Position numbers and translations under genes: made by a program. The notes below the pieces were generated by a model that saw only the letters and a program-made list of their open reading frames with translations, did not search any database and was not told where the DNA came from. DNA of 64,000 nt from Deltaproteobacteria bacterium UBA1386. GTDB lineage: Bacteria > Desulfobacterota > Syntrophorhabdia > Syntrophorhabdales > Syntrophorhabdaceae. The stretch is from NCBI GenBank assembly GCA_002305765.1, contig DBQU01000076.1:44499-108498 (forward strand), written 5' to 3'. Shown in pieces: positions 48,919-58,005 of the stretch (position 1 is the first letter of the stretch; every line of letters starts with the position of its first letter).

Positions 48919-49701
48919 TTATTTGAATTTGTGATGATCCTTGTTCTTCTCGTAGAGGATCTTCAGTCCCTCCAGCGTGAGGAACTCGTCGACGACGTCG
49001 ATCGTTTCGGAACCCTTGTAGATTAGGCTTGAGAGACCGCCCGTCGCGATGACCAGGGGATCGGTCCTGACCTCTTCCTTCATCCTCTTGACGATCCCGT
49101 CGACGAGGCTCACATAGCCGTAGGTGATGCCGGCCTGCATCGCCTGGACGGTGTTCTTGCTGATGAGCGTCTTCGGCTGGACGAGCTCGACGCGCGGAAG
49201 TTTGGATGCCCGCTCGAAGAGGGCGTCGAGGGAGATGAGGATACCCGGGGCGATGGAACCCCCCGCGTACTCCCCTTTGGGGGTGATGTATTCGAAGGTG
49301 GTGGCGGTGCCGAAATCGACTATGATGAGCGCCTTCTTGTACTTGTCATACCCGGCCACGGCGTTGACGATCCTGTCGGCACCGAGTTCCGTGGCGTTCT
49401 CGTAAAGTACGGGCATTCCCGTCTTGATGCCGGGCTCGACAACGATGGGCATGATGCCGATGTATTTCCTGCACACGATCTCAAAGGGGATCAGGAGCGG
49501 CGGCACAACACAGGACACGATGGCGCTGTGTATCTCGTTCAGGCGTATCTTCTCTATGTAGAGAAGGCTGTTGAGGAGGATGGCGTATTCGTCGACCGTC
49601 TTGCCCAGGGCCGTGGACAGCCTCCAGTGGTTGAGCAGCTTGCCGTCGTGATAGACGCCAAAAACGATGTTGGTATTCCCGATATCGATGACAAGTAGCA
49701 T
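48919..49701 (-). CDS. coaX: Type III pantothenate kinase
   Basis: 260 residues. N-terminal ATP site DIGNTNIVFGVY, ELGADRIVNAVAGYDK, DFGTATTFEYI and GGSIAPGI are CoaX signatures. First step of CoA synthesis. It shares a base with the end of birA, so it is in the EF-G-birA-coaX operon. Confidence 0.94.
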   Translation of the reverse strand: MLLVIDIGNTNIVFGVYHDGKLLNHWRLSTALGKTVDEYAILLNSLLYIEKIRLNEIHSAIVSCVVPPLLIPFEIVCRKYIGIMPIVVEPGIKTGMPVLYENATELGADRIVNAVAGYDKYKKALIIVDFGTATTFEYITPKGEYAGGSIAPGILISLDALFERASKLPRVELVQPKTLISKNTVQAMQAGITYGYVSLVDGIVKRMKEEVRTDPLVIATGGLSSLIYKGSETIDVVDEFLTLEGLKILYEKNKDHHKFK

Positions 49702-50666
49702 TAGAAGTTCACATCTCCTGCAAGGATTTTCTTCGTGGTGCCCTCTATGTCGAGAAGGATCGCACCATCCCGGTCGATGCCTTTCGCCGTCCCGGCGTAG
49801 ACCTCGCCCATCTGGTTTATCGTGAGGTACTTCCCACGGATCTGGGCCCTTTCTTCCCAGATATCGCAGATGGCCCGGGCACCCTCTTTCTTGAAAAGAT
49901 CGTAATATCTTTCAAGATTGGACAAAAGGATACCACACACCTTCGGCCTTTCATATGTTTTTTTTGTTTCCATGAGCAGTGAGGTCGCCGTCGCCCTGAT
50001 ATCCCTGTCCATGTCCTCGGAGCCCATGTTGACGTTGAGGCCGATCCCGATGACGACGAAGCGCACCATGTCCGCCTCGGTGGAGAGCTCGATGAGTGTC
50101 CCCGATATCTTCCTTCCCCGCACGAGAACATCATTGGGCCATTTGAGGGTTGCCGTCACATCGGCGAGCCCCTCGATGGTGTCCGATACGGCGAGCGACG
50201 AAAGGAACGTGATGGGATAGACTATCGAAGGGTGAATGGAAGGGCGGAGTATCACCGAGAGGTAGATGTTCTTTCCCGTGGGGGAAGACCATTTCCTCCC
50301 GAGCCTGCCCTTGCCCCGGTCCTGTGATTCGGCCACCACACAGGTCCCCTCGGCTTCGCCGGCCAGGGCCTGCCTGAAAGCAAAGATATTCGTCGAATCG
50401 AGCGTGTCCTTGTGGATGATCTTTGAGCCGAGCCCGCCGCCTGACCTGTACCGGTCTATCTCCCACCCGTAGAGCCTGTCGGGCGTGCCGACGAGATGAT
50501 AGCCCTTTCCCTTGGATTTGTCGATGTCGTACCCGAAGCGCTCAAGCTGGTTCATGTACTTCCACACCGCCGTGCGCGATACCCCCAGTCTCCCGGCTAT
50601 GTGGTCGCCCGATATGAATCCGCCGGCTTCGCGCAGGTGCCGGAGCACTTCGCTCAAGTTATCCAT
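49701..50666 (-). CDS. birA: Biotin-[acetyl-CoA-carboxylase] ligase and repressor
   Basis: 321 residues. An N-terminal winged helix (GGFISGDHIAGRLGVSRTAVWKY) makes it the bifunctional form. The ligase core shows DSTNIFAF, ESQDRGKGRLGRKW and KWPNDVLVRGRKISG (biotin/ATP binding), then the C-terminal SH3-like domain. ATG at 50666 overlaps the EF-G stop by 8 bp; longer readings lie inside EF-G. Confidence 0.93.
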   Translation of the reverse strand: MDNLSEVLRHLREAGGFISGDHIAGRLGVSRTAVWKYMNQLERFGYDIDKSKGKGYHLVGTPDRLYGWEIDRYRSGGGLGSKIIHKDTLDSTNIFAFRQALAGEAEGTCVVAESQDRGKGRLGRKWSSPTGKNIYLSVILRPSIHPSIVYPITFLSSLAVSDTIEGLADVTATLKWPNDVLVRGRKISGTLIELSTEADMVRFVVIGIGLNVNMGSEDMDRDIRATATSLLMETKKTYERPKVCGILLSNLERYYDLFKKEGARAICDIWEERAQIRGKYLTINQMGEVYAGTAKGIDRDGAILLDIEGTTKKILAGDVNF

Positions 50667-52701
50667 TTTCGATCCTGTCGTAGCGGGAAAAGTACATCGT
50701 AAAGGAAGCCCGTCCCTGGGACAGAGACCTGATGTCCGTGGAGTATCCGAACATGTTCGTAAGGGGGGCGTTGGCATCGACGACGGTGTACTTGTCCTTG
50801 GTCATGATGTTTGCTATATGGCATTTGCGTGAGTTGAGGTCCGCGATGATCTCTCCGAGAAATTCGTTGGGCACCGTCACCGTGAGGGACATGATGGGTA
50901 CGAGCAACACGGGGCCCGCCTGCTGGCATGCATCGCGCAGGGCGTCATAGGCCGCCATCTTCAACGTGAGGCGGGCAAACTCGGGATTGTTGAAGGTCGC
51001 GTCGTTGATCTCGACACGCACGTCCGTGAGGGGATACCCCTTGAGCACGCCTATGTTGAAAGCCTCCGAAACGCCCTCTTCCGCGGCGTTGACGAAGGGA
51101 TAGACGGGGTTGTCCTCGCCCACCCGGGAGATGATGAAATTGCCCTCTCCCCGTGTGTTTGGGGCCACCGTGATGGACACCCAGCCCTTGCACAGGGTGT
51201 TGTTGATGACCTTTTCGAAGGTGTGCTCGCGGGTCAGGGTCCCTTCGATGCTCTCCTTGTACACCACCTGCGGCTTGCCCACCTGCAGGTCGATGCCGAA
51301 CTCCTCCCTGACACGGTGCATGATCACGTCGAGGTGGAGTTCGCCCATCCCGGACACGACCGTCTGGTACGCGTCCTCGTCGGTCTTGACGACGAAAGTA
51401 GGGTCTTCCTGCGCTATCCTCTGGAGGGCAAGGAAAAGCTTTTCCTGGTCCGCGTTCCTCGCCGCTTCGACGGCAACGGAAATGACGGGCTGATAGACCT
51501 CTATGGGTTCGAGGAGGAGGGGCTTCGTCTGCGTGAGGGTGTGTCCCGTCGAGGTCTCCTTGAGCCCCACGATACCCACGATGGCCCCCGTCCTCGCCTC
51601 TTCGACGCGGTCCTTATGGTTGGCATGCATCTTGTAGATGCGCGATATCTTCTCCTTCTTCCCCAGGTTGACGTTGTAGACGTCGCCGCCCACCTTTATC
51701 GACCCCGAGTAGATGCGGATGTAGGTGAGCTTTCTCCCCTCTTCCATGACGATCTTGAACGCCAGGGCCGCGAGGTCCTCGTCGTCGCTCGGCCGGCGTT
51801 CCTCGAGTTCACGGGTCTCGGGATTCTCACCCGTAACGGGAGGCACGTCCAGCGGAGACGGCAGATAACGGATCACGGCGTCGAGGAGGGGCTGGATACC
51901 CTTGTTCCTCAGGGCGGCGCCGCAGAGAACGGGAACGCACTTGAGGCCGACGGTGCCCTTGCGAAGGGCCGCGTAGATCCGGGACGGCTCTATCTCCCTG
52001 CCTTCCAGATAGAGCTCCATCAGTTCATCGTCGAAAAGAGAGATCTTGTCGAAAAGCTTCTGCCGGTACGAGGCCGCCTTTTCCTTGTACTCTGCGGGGA
52101 TGGAGATCACCCGGTATGTCGCCCCCAGGTCCTCGTCATCCCAGGCTATCGCCTGCATGGTGATCAGGTCTACGACACCGTAGAAGCCGTCCTCCCTTCC
52201 CAGCGGGATCTGCAAAGGGATCGGGTCGGCCCCGAACTTCTCGACGATCATATCGATGACACGGAAAAAATCGGACCCCACGCGGTCGAGCTTGTTGATA
52301 AAGGCGATCCGGGGGACACGGTACTTGTCCGCCTGGTGCCACACCGTTTCCGTCTGGGGCTCCACGCCGCCGACACCGCAGAAGATGGCCACCATGCCGT
52401 CGAGGACCCTCAAGGACCGCTCGACCTCGATGGTAAAGTCCACATGACCCGGGGTGTCGATGAGCTGGACCTCGTGGTCCTCCCAGTAGAGGGTGGTCAC
52501 CGCCGAGGTGATGGTGATGCCGCGCTCCTGTTCCTGGGGCAGGTAATCCATGACGGCGGTGCCCTCGTGGACCTCGCCGATCTTATGGGTCCGGCCGGTA
52601 TAGTACAGAATCCGCTCCGTCACCGTCGTCTTTCCGGCGTCGATGTGAGCGGCGATCCCTATGTTCCTGATCCTGGAAAGCCGCGTCTGCTGTTTTTTCA
52701 T
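50659..52701 (-). CDS. Elongation factor G, paralogue (EF-G2-like)
   Basis: 680 residues. GTPase motifs G1 AHIDAGKT, G2 region RGITI, G3 DTPGH and G4 NKLD; domains II-V are present, ending in the YSTDIRSLSQGRASFTMYFSRY of domain V. Close in length to canonical FusA, but it stands outside a str operon and heads birA-coaX, so it is probably an accessory EF-G. A promoter lies upstream (52712-52741). Confidence 0.9.
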   Translation of the reverse strand: MKKQQTRLSRIRNIGIAAHIDAGKTTVTERILYYTGRTHKIGEVHEGTAVMDYLPQEQERGITITSAVTTLYWEDHEVQLIDTPGHVDFTIEVERSLRVLDGMVAIFCGVGGVEPQTETVWHQADKYRVPRIAFINKLDRVGSDFFRVIDMIVEKFGADPIPLQIPLGREDGFYGVVDLITMQAIAWDDEDLGATYRVISIPAEYKEKAASYRQKLFDKISLFDDELMELYLEGREIEPSRIYAALRKGTVGLKCVPVLCGAALRNKGIQPLLDAVIRYLPSPLDVPPVTGENPETRELEERRPSDDEDLAALAFKIVMEEGRKLTYIRIYSGSIKVGGDVYNVNLGKKEKISRIYKMHANHKDRVEEARTGAIVGIVGLKETSTGHTLTQTKPLLLEPIEVYQPVISVAVEAARNADQEKLFLALQRIAQEDPTFVVKTDEDAYQTVVSGMGELHLDVIMHRVREEFGIDLQVGKPQVVYKESIEGTLTREHTFEKVINNTLCKGWVSITVAPNTRGEGNFIISRVGEDNPVYPFVNAAEEGVSEAFNIGVLKGYPLTDVRVEINDATFNNPEFARLTLKMAAYDALRDACQQAGPVLLVPIMSLTVTVPNEFLGEIIADLNSRKCHIANIMTKDKYTVVDANAPLTNMFGYSTDIRSLSQGRASFTMYFSRYDRIENG

Positions 52702-52711
52702 TTTCGCATAA

Positions 52712-52741
52712 GATATAGACCTAAGATGACCGAAAAGTCAA
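52712..52741 (-). promoter_or_regulatory. Promoter of the EF-G operon
   Basis: Minus strand: TTGACT (52741-52736), 18-bp spacer, TATATC (52717-52712). Confidence 0.5.
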
Positions 52742-52853
52742 CAAAGAAGGCTGAAAGCAAAGGGCTTTTGGCGACTTGAAATTGAGCGGAAGAAGGTGTT
52801 TACTGTATGGGGTCCTTCAAGGGACATATCTAACCACGAAAAGGATGAAAACG

Positions 52854-53642
52854 ATGAATGCACCGCACATGCTTTATTCCCGGGACGGGAACGTGGCCGT
52901 ACTCACCATCAACCGGCCGGAAGCCCGGAACGCTTTCAGTCCCGAGATGATACGGTTGTGGCGCGAGCACCTCGACGAGGCGCGGCGTGACGACGGCGTC
53001 ACCGTCATCGTCGTCACGGGCACGGGGGATACCTTCTGCTCGGGGGGTGACATCCGCGACATGGCCGAAGGGAAGCTCAGGTCCTGGGACATGAAACGAT
53101 TTCTCTGGGAAGGGGTGCACCGCATCATCCTCACCCTGGAAGACCTCGACAAGCCCGTTATCGCCGCGATAAACGGCGCCGCCATGGGAGCGGGGATGGA
53201 CATGGCCATCATGTGCGACCTGAGGGTCTGTTCCGACAGGGCAAAGCTCGGCGAATCGTACATTCAGATGGGTCTCATCCCCGGTGACGGAGGCGCATGG
53301 TTCCTGCCGAGGCTTGTCGGTGTTTCGAAGGCGCTGGAGCTTCTTCTTACCGCCGATGTGATCGACGCCGGTCAGGCGCTTTCGCTCGGCATCGTCAACC
53401 GCGTGGTCCCCCACGAAAACCTCATGGAAGAGACGATGAAACTCGCCCGCAGGATCGCCGGGAAGCCGCCGCTCGCGGTGCGGATGATGAAGCGGGCGGT
53501 CTACCAGGGCACAACCGGCACTTTGAGATCGCACCTCGACTATATCTCCTCACAGATGTCCCTCCTTTCCGAGACCGCGGACCACGCCGAGGCGGCGCGG
53601 GCCTTTCTCGAGAAGAGGAAACCGGTGTTCAGGGGAGGGTGA
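52854..53642 (+). CDS. Enoyl-CoA hydratase/isomerase family protein
   Basis: 262 residues, crotonase fold: NRPEARNAFS, the oxyanion-hole CSGGDIRDM, KPVIAAINGAAMGAGMDMAIM and GLIPGDGGAWFLPRLVG. Candidate catalytic glutamate in LGESYIQMG. In this organism type it may hydrate a dienoyl- or cyclohexene-carbonyl-CoA in aromatic degradation, but the family is too broad to say. AAGGA before 52854 favours that ATG. Confidence 0.87.
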   Translation: MNAPHMLYSRDGNVAVLTINRPEARNAFSPEMIRLWREHLDEARRDDGVTVIVVTGTGDTFCSGGDIRDMAEGKLRSWDMKRFLWEGVHRIILTLEDLDKPVIAAINGAAMGAGMDMAIMCDLRVCSDRAKLGESYIQMGLIPGDGGAWFLPRLVGVSKALELLLTADVIDAGQALSLGIVNRVVPHENLMEETMKLARRIAGKPPLAVRMMKRAVYQGTTGTLRSHLDYISSQMSLLSETADHAEAARAFLEKRKPVFRGG

Positions 53643-53648
53643 TCGTTC

Positions 53649-53680
53649 GGGTTGCGGGTTGCGGGTTGCGGGTTGCGGGA
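53649..53680. repeat. GGGTTGC heptamer repeats
   Basis: Three to four tandem copies of GGGTTGC right after the hydratase stop. Confidence 0.6.
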
Positions 53681-53801
53681 AAAAGACCTGGAGAACAGGT
53701 CGAACGTCAACACACGCTTCGGATTGGAAATAATGAAGACACACAAGCGTTTTTGTTCCGGAGGGTTCGAGGCGACAGGGATCGTTTCGGGAATTTTTCT
53801 G

Positions 53802-53830
53802 TTTACTCTTCGGCTCATTTATATTATGTA
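53802..53830 (+). promoter_or_regulatory. Promoter of the Cache gene
   Basis: TTTACT, 17-bp spacer, TATGTA, about 80 bp before the ATG at 53909. Confidence 0.45.
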
Positions 53831-53908
53831 TGTGTAGGGCTTGGGCTGGTGTGTCAATAGGGGTTGTATCTGCCTTCGGGCATATTGATATCACACAGGG
53901 GGTTCACT

Positions 53909-54802
53909 ATGGGTAAGCTCAGCTCAACGCTCGCACTCGCAGCAATCATCGTTTCTCTCGTGTTTCCTCTCTTCGTTTCCTCCCAATCAACGGATGTTTT
54001 GTACCCCGAAACGAAACAGGTCATCACCATCGTTAACGAAGCTTCACAGGAGATCGCGCAGAAGGGAGAGGCGGCCTTTGTGGAGTTTCGGAAGAAAGGA
54101 AGCAGGTGGCTCCATGACGATACTTACGTGTTCGTCATAGACAGGGAGGGAAAGGTGATCCTCAACCCCACCCGTCCCGAGTTGGAAGGCAAGAACCAGC
54201 TCAACCTCAGGGACGCCGTGGGAAAGCCTTTCATCAAGTGGTTCATCAAGGAGGTGACGGACTACCCGGGAAAAGCGCAGGGATGGTCCCACTACGTCTG
54301 GTTCAAGCCGGGCCAGGAGATCCCCTCGTGGAAGACGTCCTTCGTCAGGTACGTCAAGGCGCCGTCGGGGAAAGGATATATCGTCGGCAGCGGTTTGTAT
54401 GAAATGAGACCCGAAAGGGCCTTCGTCGTCGATATCGTCGACGAGGCGGCCTACATCGTCGGCAAGGAAGGGCGCCGGGCATTCCCCGCGCTGCGCGACA
54501 AAACAGGAGAGTTCAACTATCTCACCACATATGTCTTCGTCATCGATGCAAATGGCGTCGACCTCGTCAACCCCGCTTTCCCGCAGCATGAAGGCAGGAA
54601 TGTCCTCGCCCTGAAGGACAGCAAAGGAAAGTTCTTCATCAGGGACATGATCGCCATGCTCGCGAACAAGGACAGCGGCTGGATCACCTATTCGTGGCCA
54701 AAACCGAGGACCACAAAACCGTCCGACAAGGAAACCTACGTGAAGAAGGTCAGAAGCGGCAATGACGTCTTCTACGTGGGGTCGGGCATCTATCTCGAGT
54801 AA
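53909..54802 (+). CDS. Exported double-Cache sensor-like protein
   Basis: 297 residues. Signal peptide (cut near FVSSQS), then two similar Cache-type ligand-binding halves: DTYVFVIDREGKVILNP with GWSHYVWFKPG and YIVGSGLYEM, and again TYVFVIDANGVDLVNP with GWITYSWPKP and FYVGSGIYLE. No membrane or signalling domain follows, so it is a free periplasmic binding protein. It precedes a sodium symporter by ~200 bp and may sense or carry the same small carboxylate (inference). Confidence 0.85.
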   Translation: MGKLSSTLALAAIIVSLVFPLFVSSQSTDVLYPETKQVITIVNEASQEIAQKGEAAFVEFRKKGSRWLHDDTYVFVIDREGKVILNPTRPELEGKNQLNLRDAVGKPFIKWFIKEVTDYPGKAQGWSHYVWFKPGQEIPSWKTSFVRYVKAPSGKGYIVGSGLYEMRPERAFVVDIVDEAAYIVGKEGRRAFPALRDKTGEFNYLTTYVFVIDANGVDLVNPAFPQHEGRNVLALKDSKGKFFIRDMIAMLANKDSGWITYSWPKPRTTKPSDKETYVKKVRSGNDVFYVGSGIYLE

Positions 54803-54998
54803 AAGACTTCGATCATCCTGAAAGCAGGCAAGGGCTTCCTCCGCGGGACGTGCCTCACGGTGCCGGATCCGGTACGTTGACGAGAGCGAAGGACCGCCGG
54901 AAGAACGGGATGACCGGCATTGTTCGTCAGGCTTTACGCGCAACGGGTCTGTACCCTTGGCAGCGGGACAAAACACAAAAGAAAAAGGGGGTAGCACA

Positions 54999-55118
54999 AT
55001 GAATCCAGTTCAACCTGATCCTATGTTTCCCTGGTACATCTGGTGGTTGATGATCATCGGACTCTTTCTCATGACCTTCATCGGCACGTGGATAGTCACA
55101 AGGAGGTGGGACGAATGA
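54999..55118 (+). CDS. Symporter small accessory membrane protein (39 residues)
   Basis: A single hydrophobic helix (WYIWWLMIIGLFLMTFIGTW) with a Pro-rich N-terminus and basic end (VTRRWDE). The stop overlaps the symporter ATG by 4 bp (ATGA). Tiny helices of this kind occur directly before solute:sodium symporter genes (family knowledge). GGGGG-rich site upstream. Confidence 0.75.
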   Translation: MNPVQPDPMFPWYIWWLMIIGLFLMTFIGTWIVTRRWDE

Positions 55119-56668
55119 ACTCACAATTCCTGCCCATTCCCGAGATAACGACCACGATGGCGGTAACGTCGTCCATCGGCATCGCGGTCCTTCTCGGCAT
55201 CTCCATCCTTCTCGGCCTCCTCGGGAAAAAACAGTGGAAGTCCTTCGATGAGTACCTCGTCGGCAAACGGGACATGGGTCCCGTGGTCACCGGCTGCGCG
55301 CTTTCAGCGTCATATCTCTCCGGCTGGGCCTTCTGCGGCAGCACGGGAATCGTCTATTCCGTCGGTTTCTCCGGTATGTGGTTTGCCGGCATGTGGAGCC
55401 TCATCGGGGTAATCCCCTGCCTCTGGCTAGCCTCCGCGAAGACGCGGGAGTTCGCCGTGAAGCTAGGCGCGGCGACGGTGCCGGAACTCATGGGGCGCCG
55501 CTATGAGTCCAAGGCCCTGCAAACGGTGGTCAGCATCAGCATGCTCTTCTTCCTTTTCATCTATTCCGTCGGACAGCTCAAGGCCGCGGGCGGCGTCTGG
55601 TACGCCGTGACCGGCTTTCCCCCTGCCCTGTGCCTCTTCCTCGGCGTTTTCATAGCCTGGATCTACATGGTGCTCGGCGGGTACGTCGGCACGAACTGGT
55701 CGATGGCCTTTCAGGGAGGTTTCCTCGGTATAACAGGGGCGCTGGTGGGCATAATCGCGCTCGTGAAATCGGGAGGCTTCGCGCGCATATCGACGGAGAT
55801 CCTGGCGCAGGACCCAAGGCTTCTGCTTCTTGTACGGCCCGACCTTCCCTCAACGGGACCAACGGAGTTCTTTTCAAGCTGGGTTGGGCTTCTTTCCATC
55901 CCCCTAATTTTCTTCACGATGGCGATCGGCTTTCCGCATAATCTGGGAAGGTTCCTGGGGATGAAAAAAATGAGCAAGAAGGAGTTCTGGGTCCTCGTCC
56001 TTATCGTCTGGGCCATAACAGGCATACCTGTCATGCTTGCCGCGTCGACGAACGGCCTCATCACGAGGATGCTCTTCGGGCCCGAGCTTTTCAAGATAGA
56101 GCCCTGGAAGGCCGACCTTGCGGCCCCCCTCCTCACCTACGCCGTAGGCGGCATCCCTCTCCAGACGCTCTACGTCATGGGCCTTTTCGCCGCGACCCTC
56201 TCGACCCTCGCCGGCATGGTCATGATCATGAGCGCCAACGTGACGCGGGACATCATCACCCTCTGGCGGCCTAAGGTCAAGGACAAGACCCTCATAAGGC
56301 TGTCCTACTTCCTCATCGCCCTCTTTCTCTTTCTGCCCTTTTACTGGACCTGGAAGAGACCTCCCGAGCTCCTTTCGGTCTTCATGGGTCTCGCTGCCAT
56401 GGGCCTCGGCGCCATCTTCTTCTTCGTGACCGCCATGTCCTACTATTGGAAGGGGGCATCCAAAGCGGGTGCAATGGCGACCGTGATCTACGGGACCCTC
56501 GCCAGCCTCGTGGGCGGCTATCTTGTCTTCCAGAAGAAGGTGCTCGGCATGGGCACCATGGAATGGATACTCCTGATAGGATGCTTCATCCTCTACGTCG
56601 GAGTCAGCCTTGTAACGAAGAAGCCTTCAAAGGAATTGCTGGACCAGTTGTTCACAAAAAAGGGATAA
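55115..56668 (+). CDS. Sodium:solute symporter (SSS family)
   Basis: 517 residues with about 13 membrane helices. Typical SSS stretches: FDEYLVGKRDMGPVVTGCAL, SYLSGWAFCGSTG, and GGYVGTNWSMAFQG. Probably imports an organic acid such as acetate or an aromatic or branched carboxylate with Na+; substrate not readable. AAGGAGG before 55115 fixes the start. Translationally coupled to the 39-residue partner. Confidence 0.9.
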   Translation: MNSQFLPIPEITTTMAVTSSIGIAVLLGISILLGLLGKKQWKSFDEYLVGKRDMGPVVTGCALSASYLSGWAFCGSTGIVYSVGFSGMWFAGMWSLIGVIPCLWLASAKTREFAVKLGAATVPELMGRRYESKALQTVVSISMLFFLFIYSVGQLKAAGGVWYAVTGFPPALCLFLGVFIAWIYMVLGGYVGTNWSMAFQGGFLGITGALVGIIALVKSGGFARISTEILAQDPRLLLLVRPDLPSTGPTEFFSSWVGLLSIPLIFFTMAIGFPHNLGRFLGMKKMSKKEFWVLVLIVWAITGIPVMLAASTNGLITRMLFGPELFKIEPWKADLAAPLLTYAVGGIPLQTLYVMGLFAATLSTLAGMVMIMSANVTRDIITLWRPKVKDKTLIRLSYFLIALFLFLPFYWTWKRPPELLSVFMGLAAMGLGAIFFFVTAMSYYWKGASKAGAMATVIYGTLASLVGGYLVFQKKVLGMGTMEWILLIGCFILYVGVSLVTKKPSKELLDQLFTKKG

Positions 56669-56683
56669 CCGGGAAGCAAGCAA

Positions 56684-56713
56684 GAGAGGCCGGAGGAAAC
56701 CCTCCGGCCTCTC
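56684..56713. terminator. Bidirectional hairpin terminator
   Basis: 13-bp perfect stem (GAGAGGCCGGAGG with its complement) and a 4-nt loop between convergent genes. Confidence 0.75.
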
Positions 56714-56769
56714 TGGTTATCAGCTCATCGCCCTATCACCTATGACCCATCACCCATGACCCGCCTCTT

Positions 56770-57759
56770 TTACTCCCCGTACGCGATCTGCCTCAGCAGC
56801 TCCATGGCCCGGCGGGCCTCTTCCTCGGTGAGGCTTCCGAGGCCGCAGCTGGTGGTGAAGAGGATGCTGTCCATGTCGGGGGCGGTGACGGACGCGATCT
56901 TTTCCACGAAGGACGCGGCACGGTCCCGCACCGTGTCGGGCGTCTCCTGCATGACCTCCGGCGACGAAGGGACGACACCCGGCGCGATCCAGCCTCCCCT
57001 GTCGAGAAACTCCTTGAGGTCCTCGTTAAAGTAGAAGACCGTATCAAGGTAGGAGAAGGCGTCATAGTTCACGATGTCGATGTCCGACTGGAAAGGGACG
57101 GACCAGTCCGTGTTGCCGCACACGTGAATGCCGCGGCGGGCGGGCAGGTCTTCGACGACCTCGTTCAGGGAGGCTATGACCTCCTCCCGGGGAATGGATA
57201 TGTAGGCGGACCCGAAGGAGACCATGTACGGTTCGTCAAAGAAGATGATGATATCCACGCCGGGGTATGCCGACTGGATGGTCTTTATCATCCACTTCGC
57301 CTTCATGTGGAGGGCCTTCTTGATGATGTCGTAGAACGCGAAATTGTAGATGACCGGCTTGTCGTTCTCATCCTTGAGGCCAAGGCCCATGCTGAACGGT
57401 CCCGTCACCTGGCACTTGATGAACTGAAGGCCGTCCTCTATCTCGCGAAGCCTCTCGAGAAAGCGGTGGAAACCGGGTGCGTATCTTTCCGATATGGCGA
57501 AGGCCCCGACGTTGTCGTTCGCAACGTTCTCGTAGAATTCCTCGATCCCGTCGGTCCCCTCGGTGTTCATGAAGATGGTGTTCTTCTCTTCGTCGCTTAC
57601 GATGCAGGGCACACCCTCCAGGAAGGTGGTGTACATGTTCTCCAGCAGGGAACGCTTCGGCAGTTGCGGCCAGAAGGGTATCCCCTTGCAGGTGGAAAAA
57701 ATGAGATCGATCGTTTCATCGACACTCGTAAAAGGAAAACTGCCGATACCGGTTATCAT
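56770..57759 (-). CDS. MetE/UROD-like zinc methyltransferase domain protein
   Basis: 329 residues. TIM-barrel of the cobalamin-independent methionine synthase C-terminal/uroporphyrinogen decarboxylase group: TGIGSFPF at the start, CQVTGPFSM, FFDEPY, HVCGNTDW (zinc His/Cys) and TTSCGLGSL (third zinc Cys). It lacks the N-terminal half of MetE. Likely a methyl transfer from or to a corrinoid or thiol; substrate unknown. GAGGAG sets the start at 57759. Confidence 0.78.
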   Translation of the reverse strand: MITGIGSFPFTSVDETIDLIFSTCKGIPFWPQLPKRSLLENMYTTFLEGVPCIVSDEEKNTIFMNTEGTDGIEEFYENVANDNVGAFAISERYAPGFHRFLERLREIEDGLQFIKCQVTGPFSMGLGLKDENDKPVIYNFAFYDIIKKALHMKAKWMIKTIQSAYPGVDIIIFFDEPYMVSFGSAYISIPREEVIASLNEVVEDLPARRGIHVCGNTDWSVPFQSDIDIVNYDAFSYLDTVFYFNEDLKEFLDRGGWIAPGVVPSSPEVMQETPDTVRDRAASFVEKIASVTAPDMDSILFTTSCGLGSLTEEEARRAMELLRQIAYGE

Positions 57760-57861
57760 TATCTCCTCGTAAGTGGACTTTGCACTGCTATCTGGGGAAA
57801 TTTCTATCACACGTGGCGGGATGAAGTAAAGAGAAGAGGGGGAAAGGAGAGGGAAGAAGCA

Positions 57862-57902
57862 GATAGGACCTATAGGAATCAATAAGACCTATAGGTCCTA
57901 TC
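57862..57902. repeat. 15-bp perfect inverted repeat (ATAGGACCTAT type)
   Basis: GATAGGACCTATAGG and its exact inverse, 11-bp loop, between divergent genes. A related copy is at 59495-59529. Confidence 0.7.
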
Positions 57903-57942
57903 AAAACCCCTCCCCTGCCGCCTCATCCCCTCACCTCTCTTC

Positions 57943-57971
57943 TTGTCAATCCCCGCCATACCTGTTATCTT
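57943..57971 (+). promoter_or_regulatory. Promoter of the nucleoside transporter
   Basis: TTGTCA, 17-bp spacer, TATCTT, 34 bp before the GTG start. Confidence 0.55.
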
Positions 57972-58005
57972 ATCCGCACAATATCACAATACAGGGGATG
58001 ATCGG

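Noticed and set aside
53649..53680. Telomere-like GGGTTGC repeats as a chromosome or plasmid end
   Set aside because: Only three or four copies in the middle of continuous coding DNA; a simple microsatellite.
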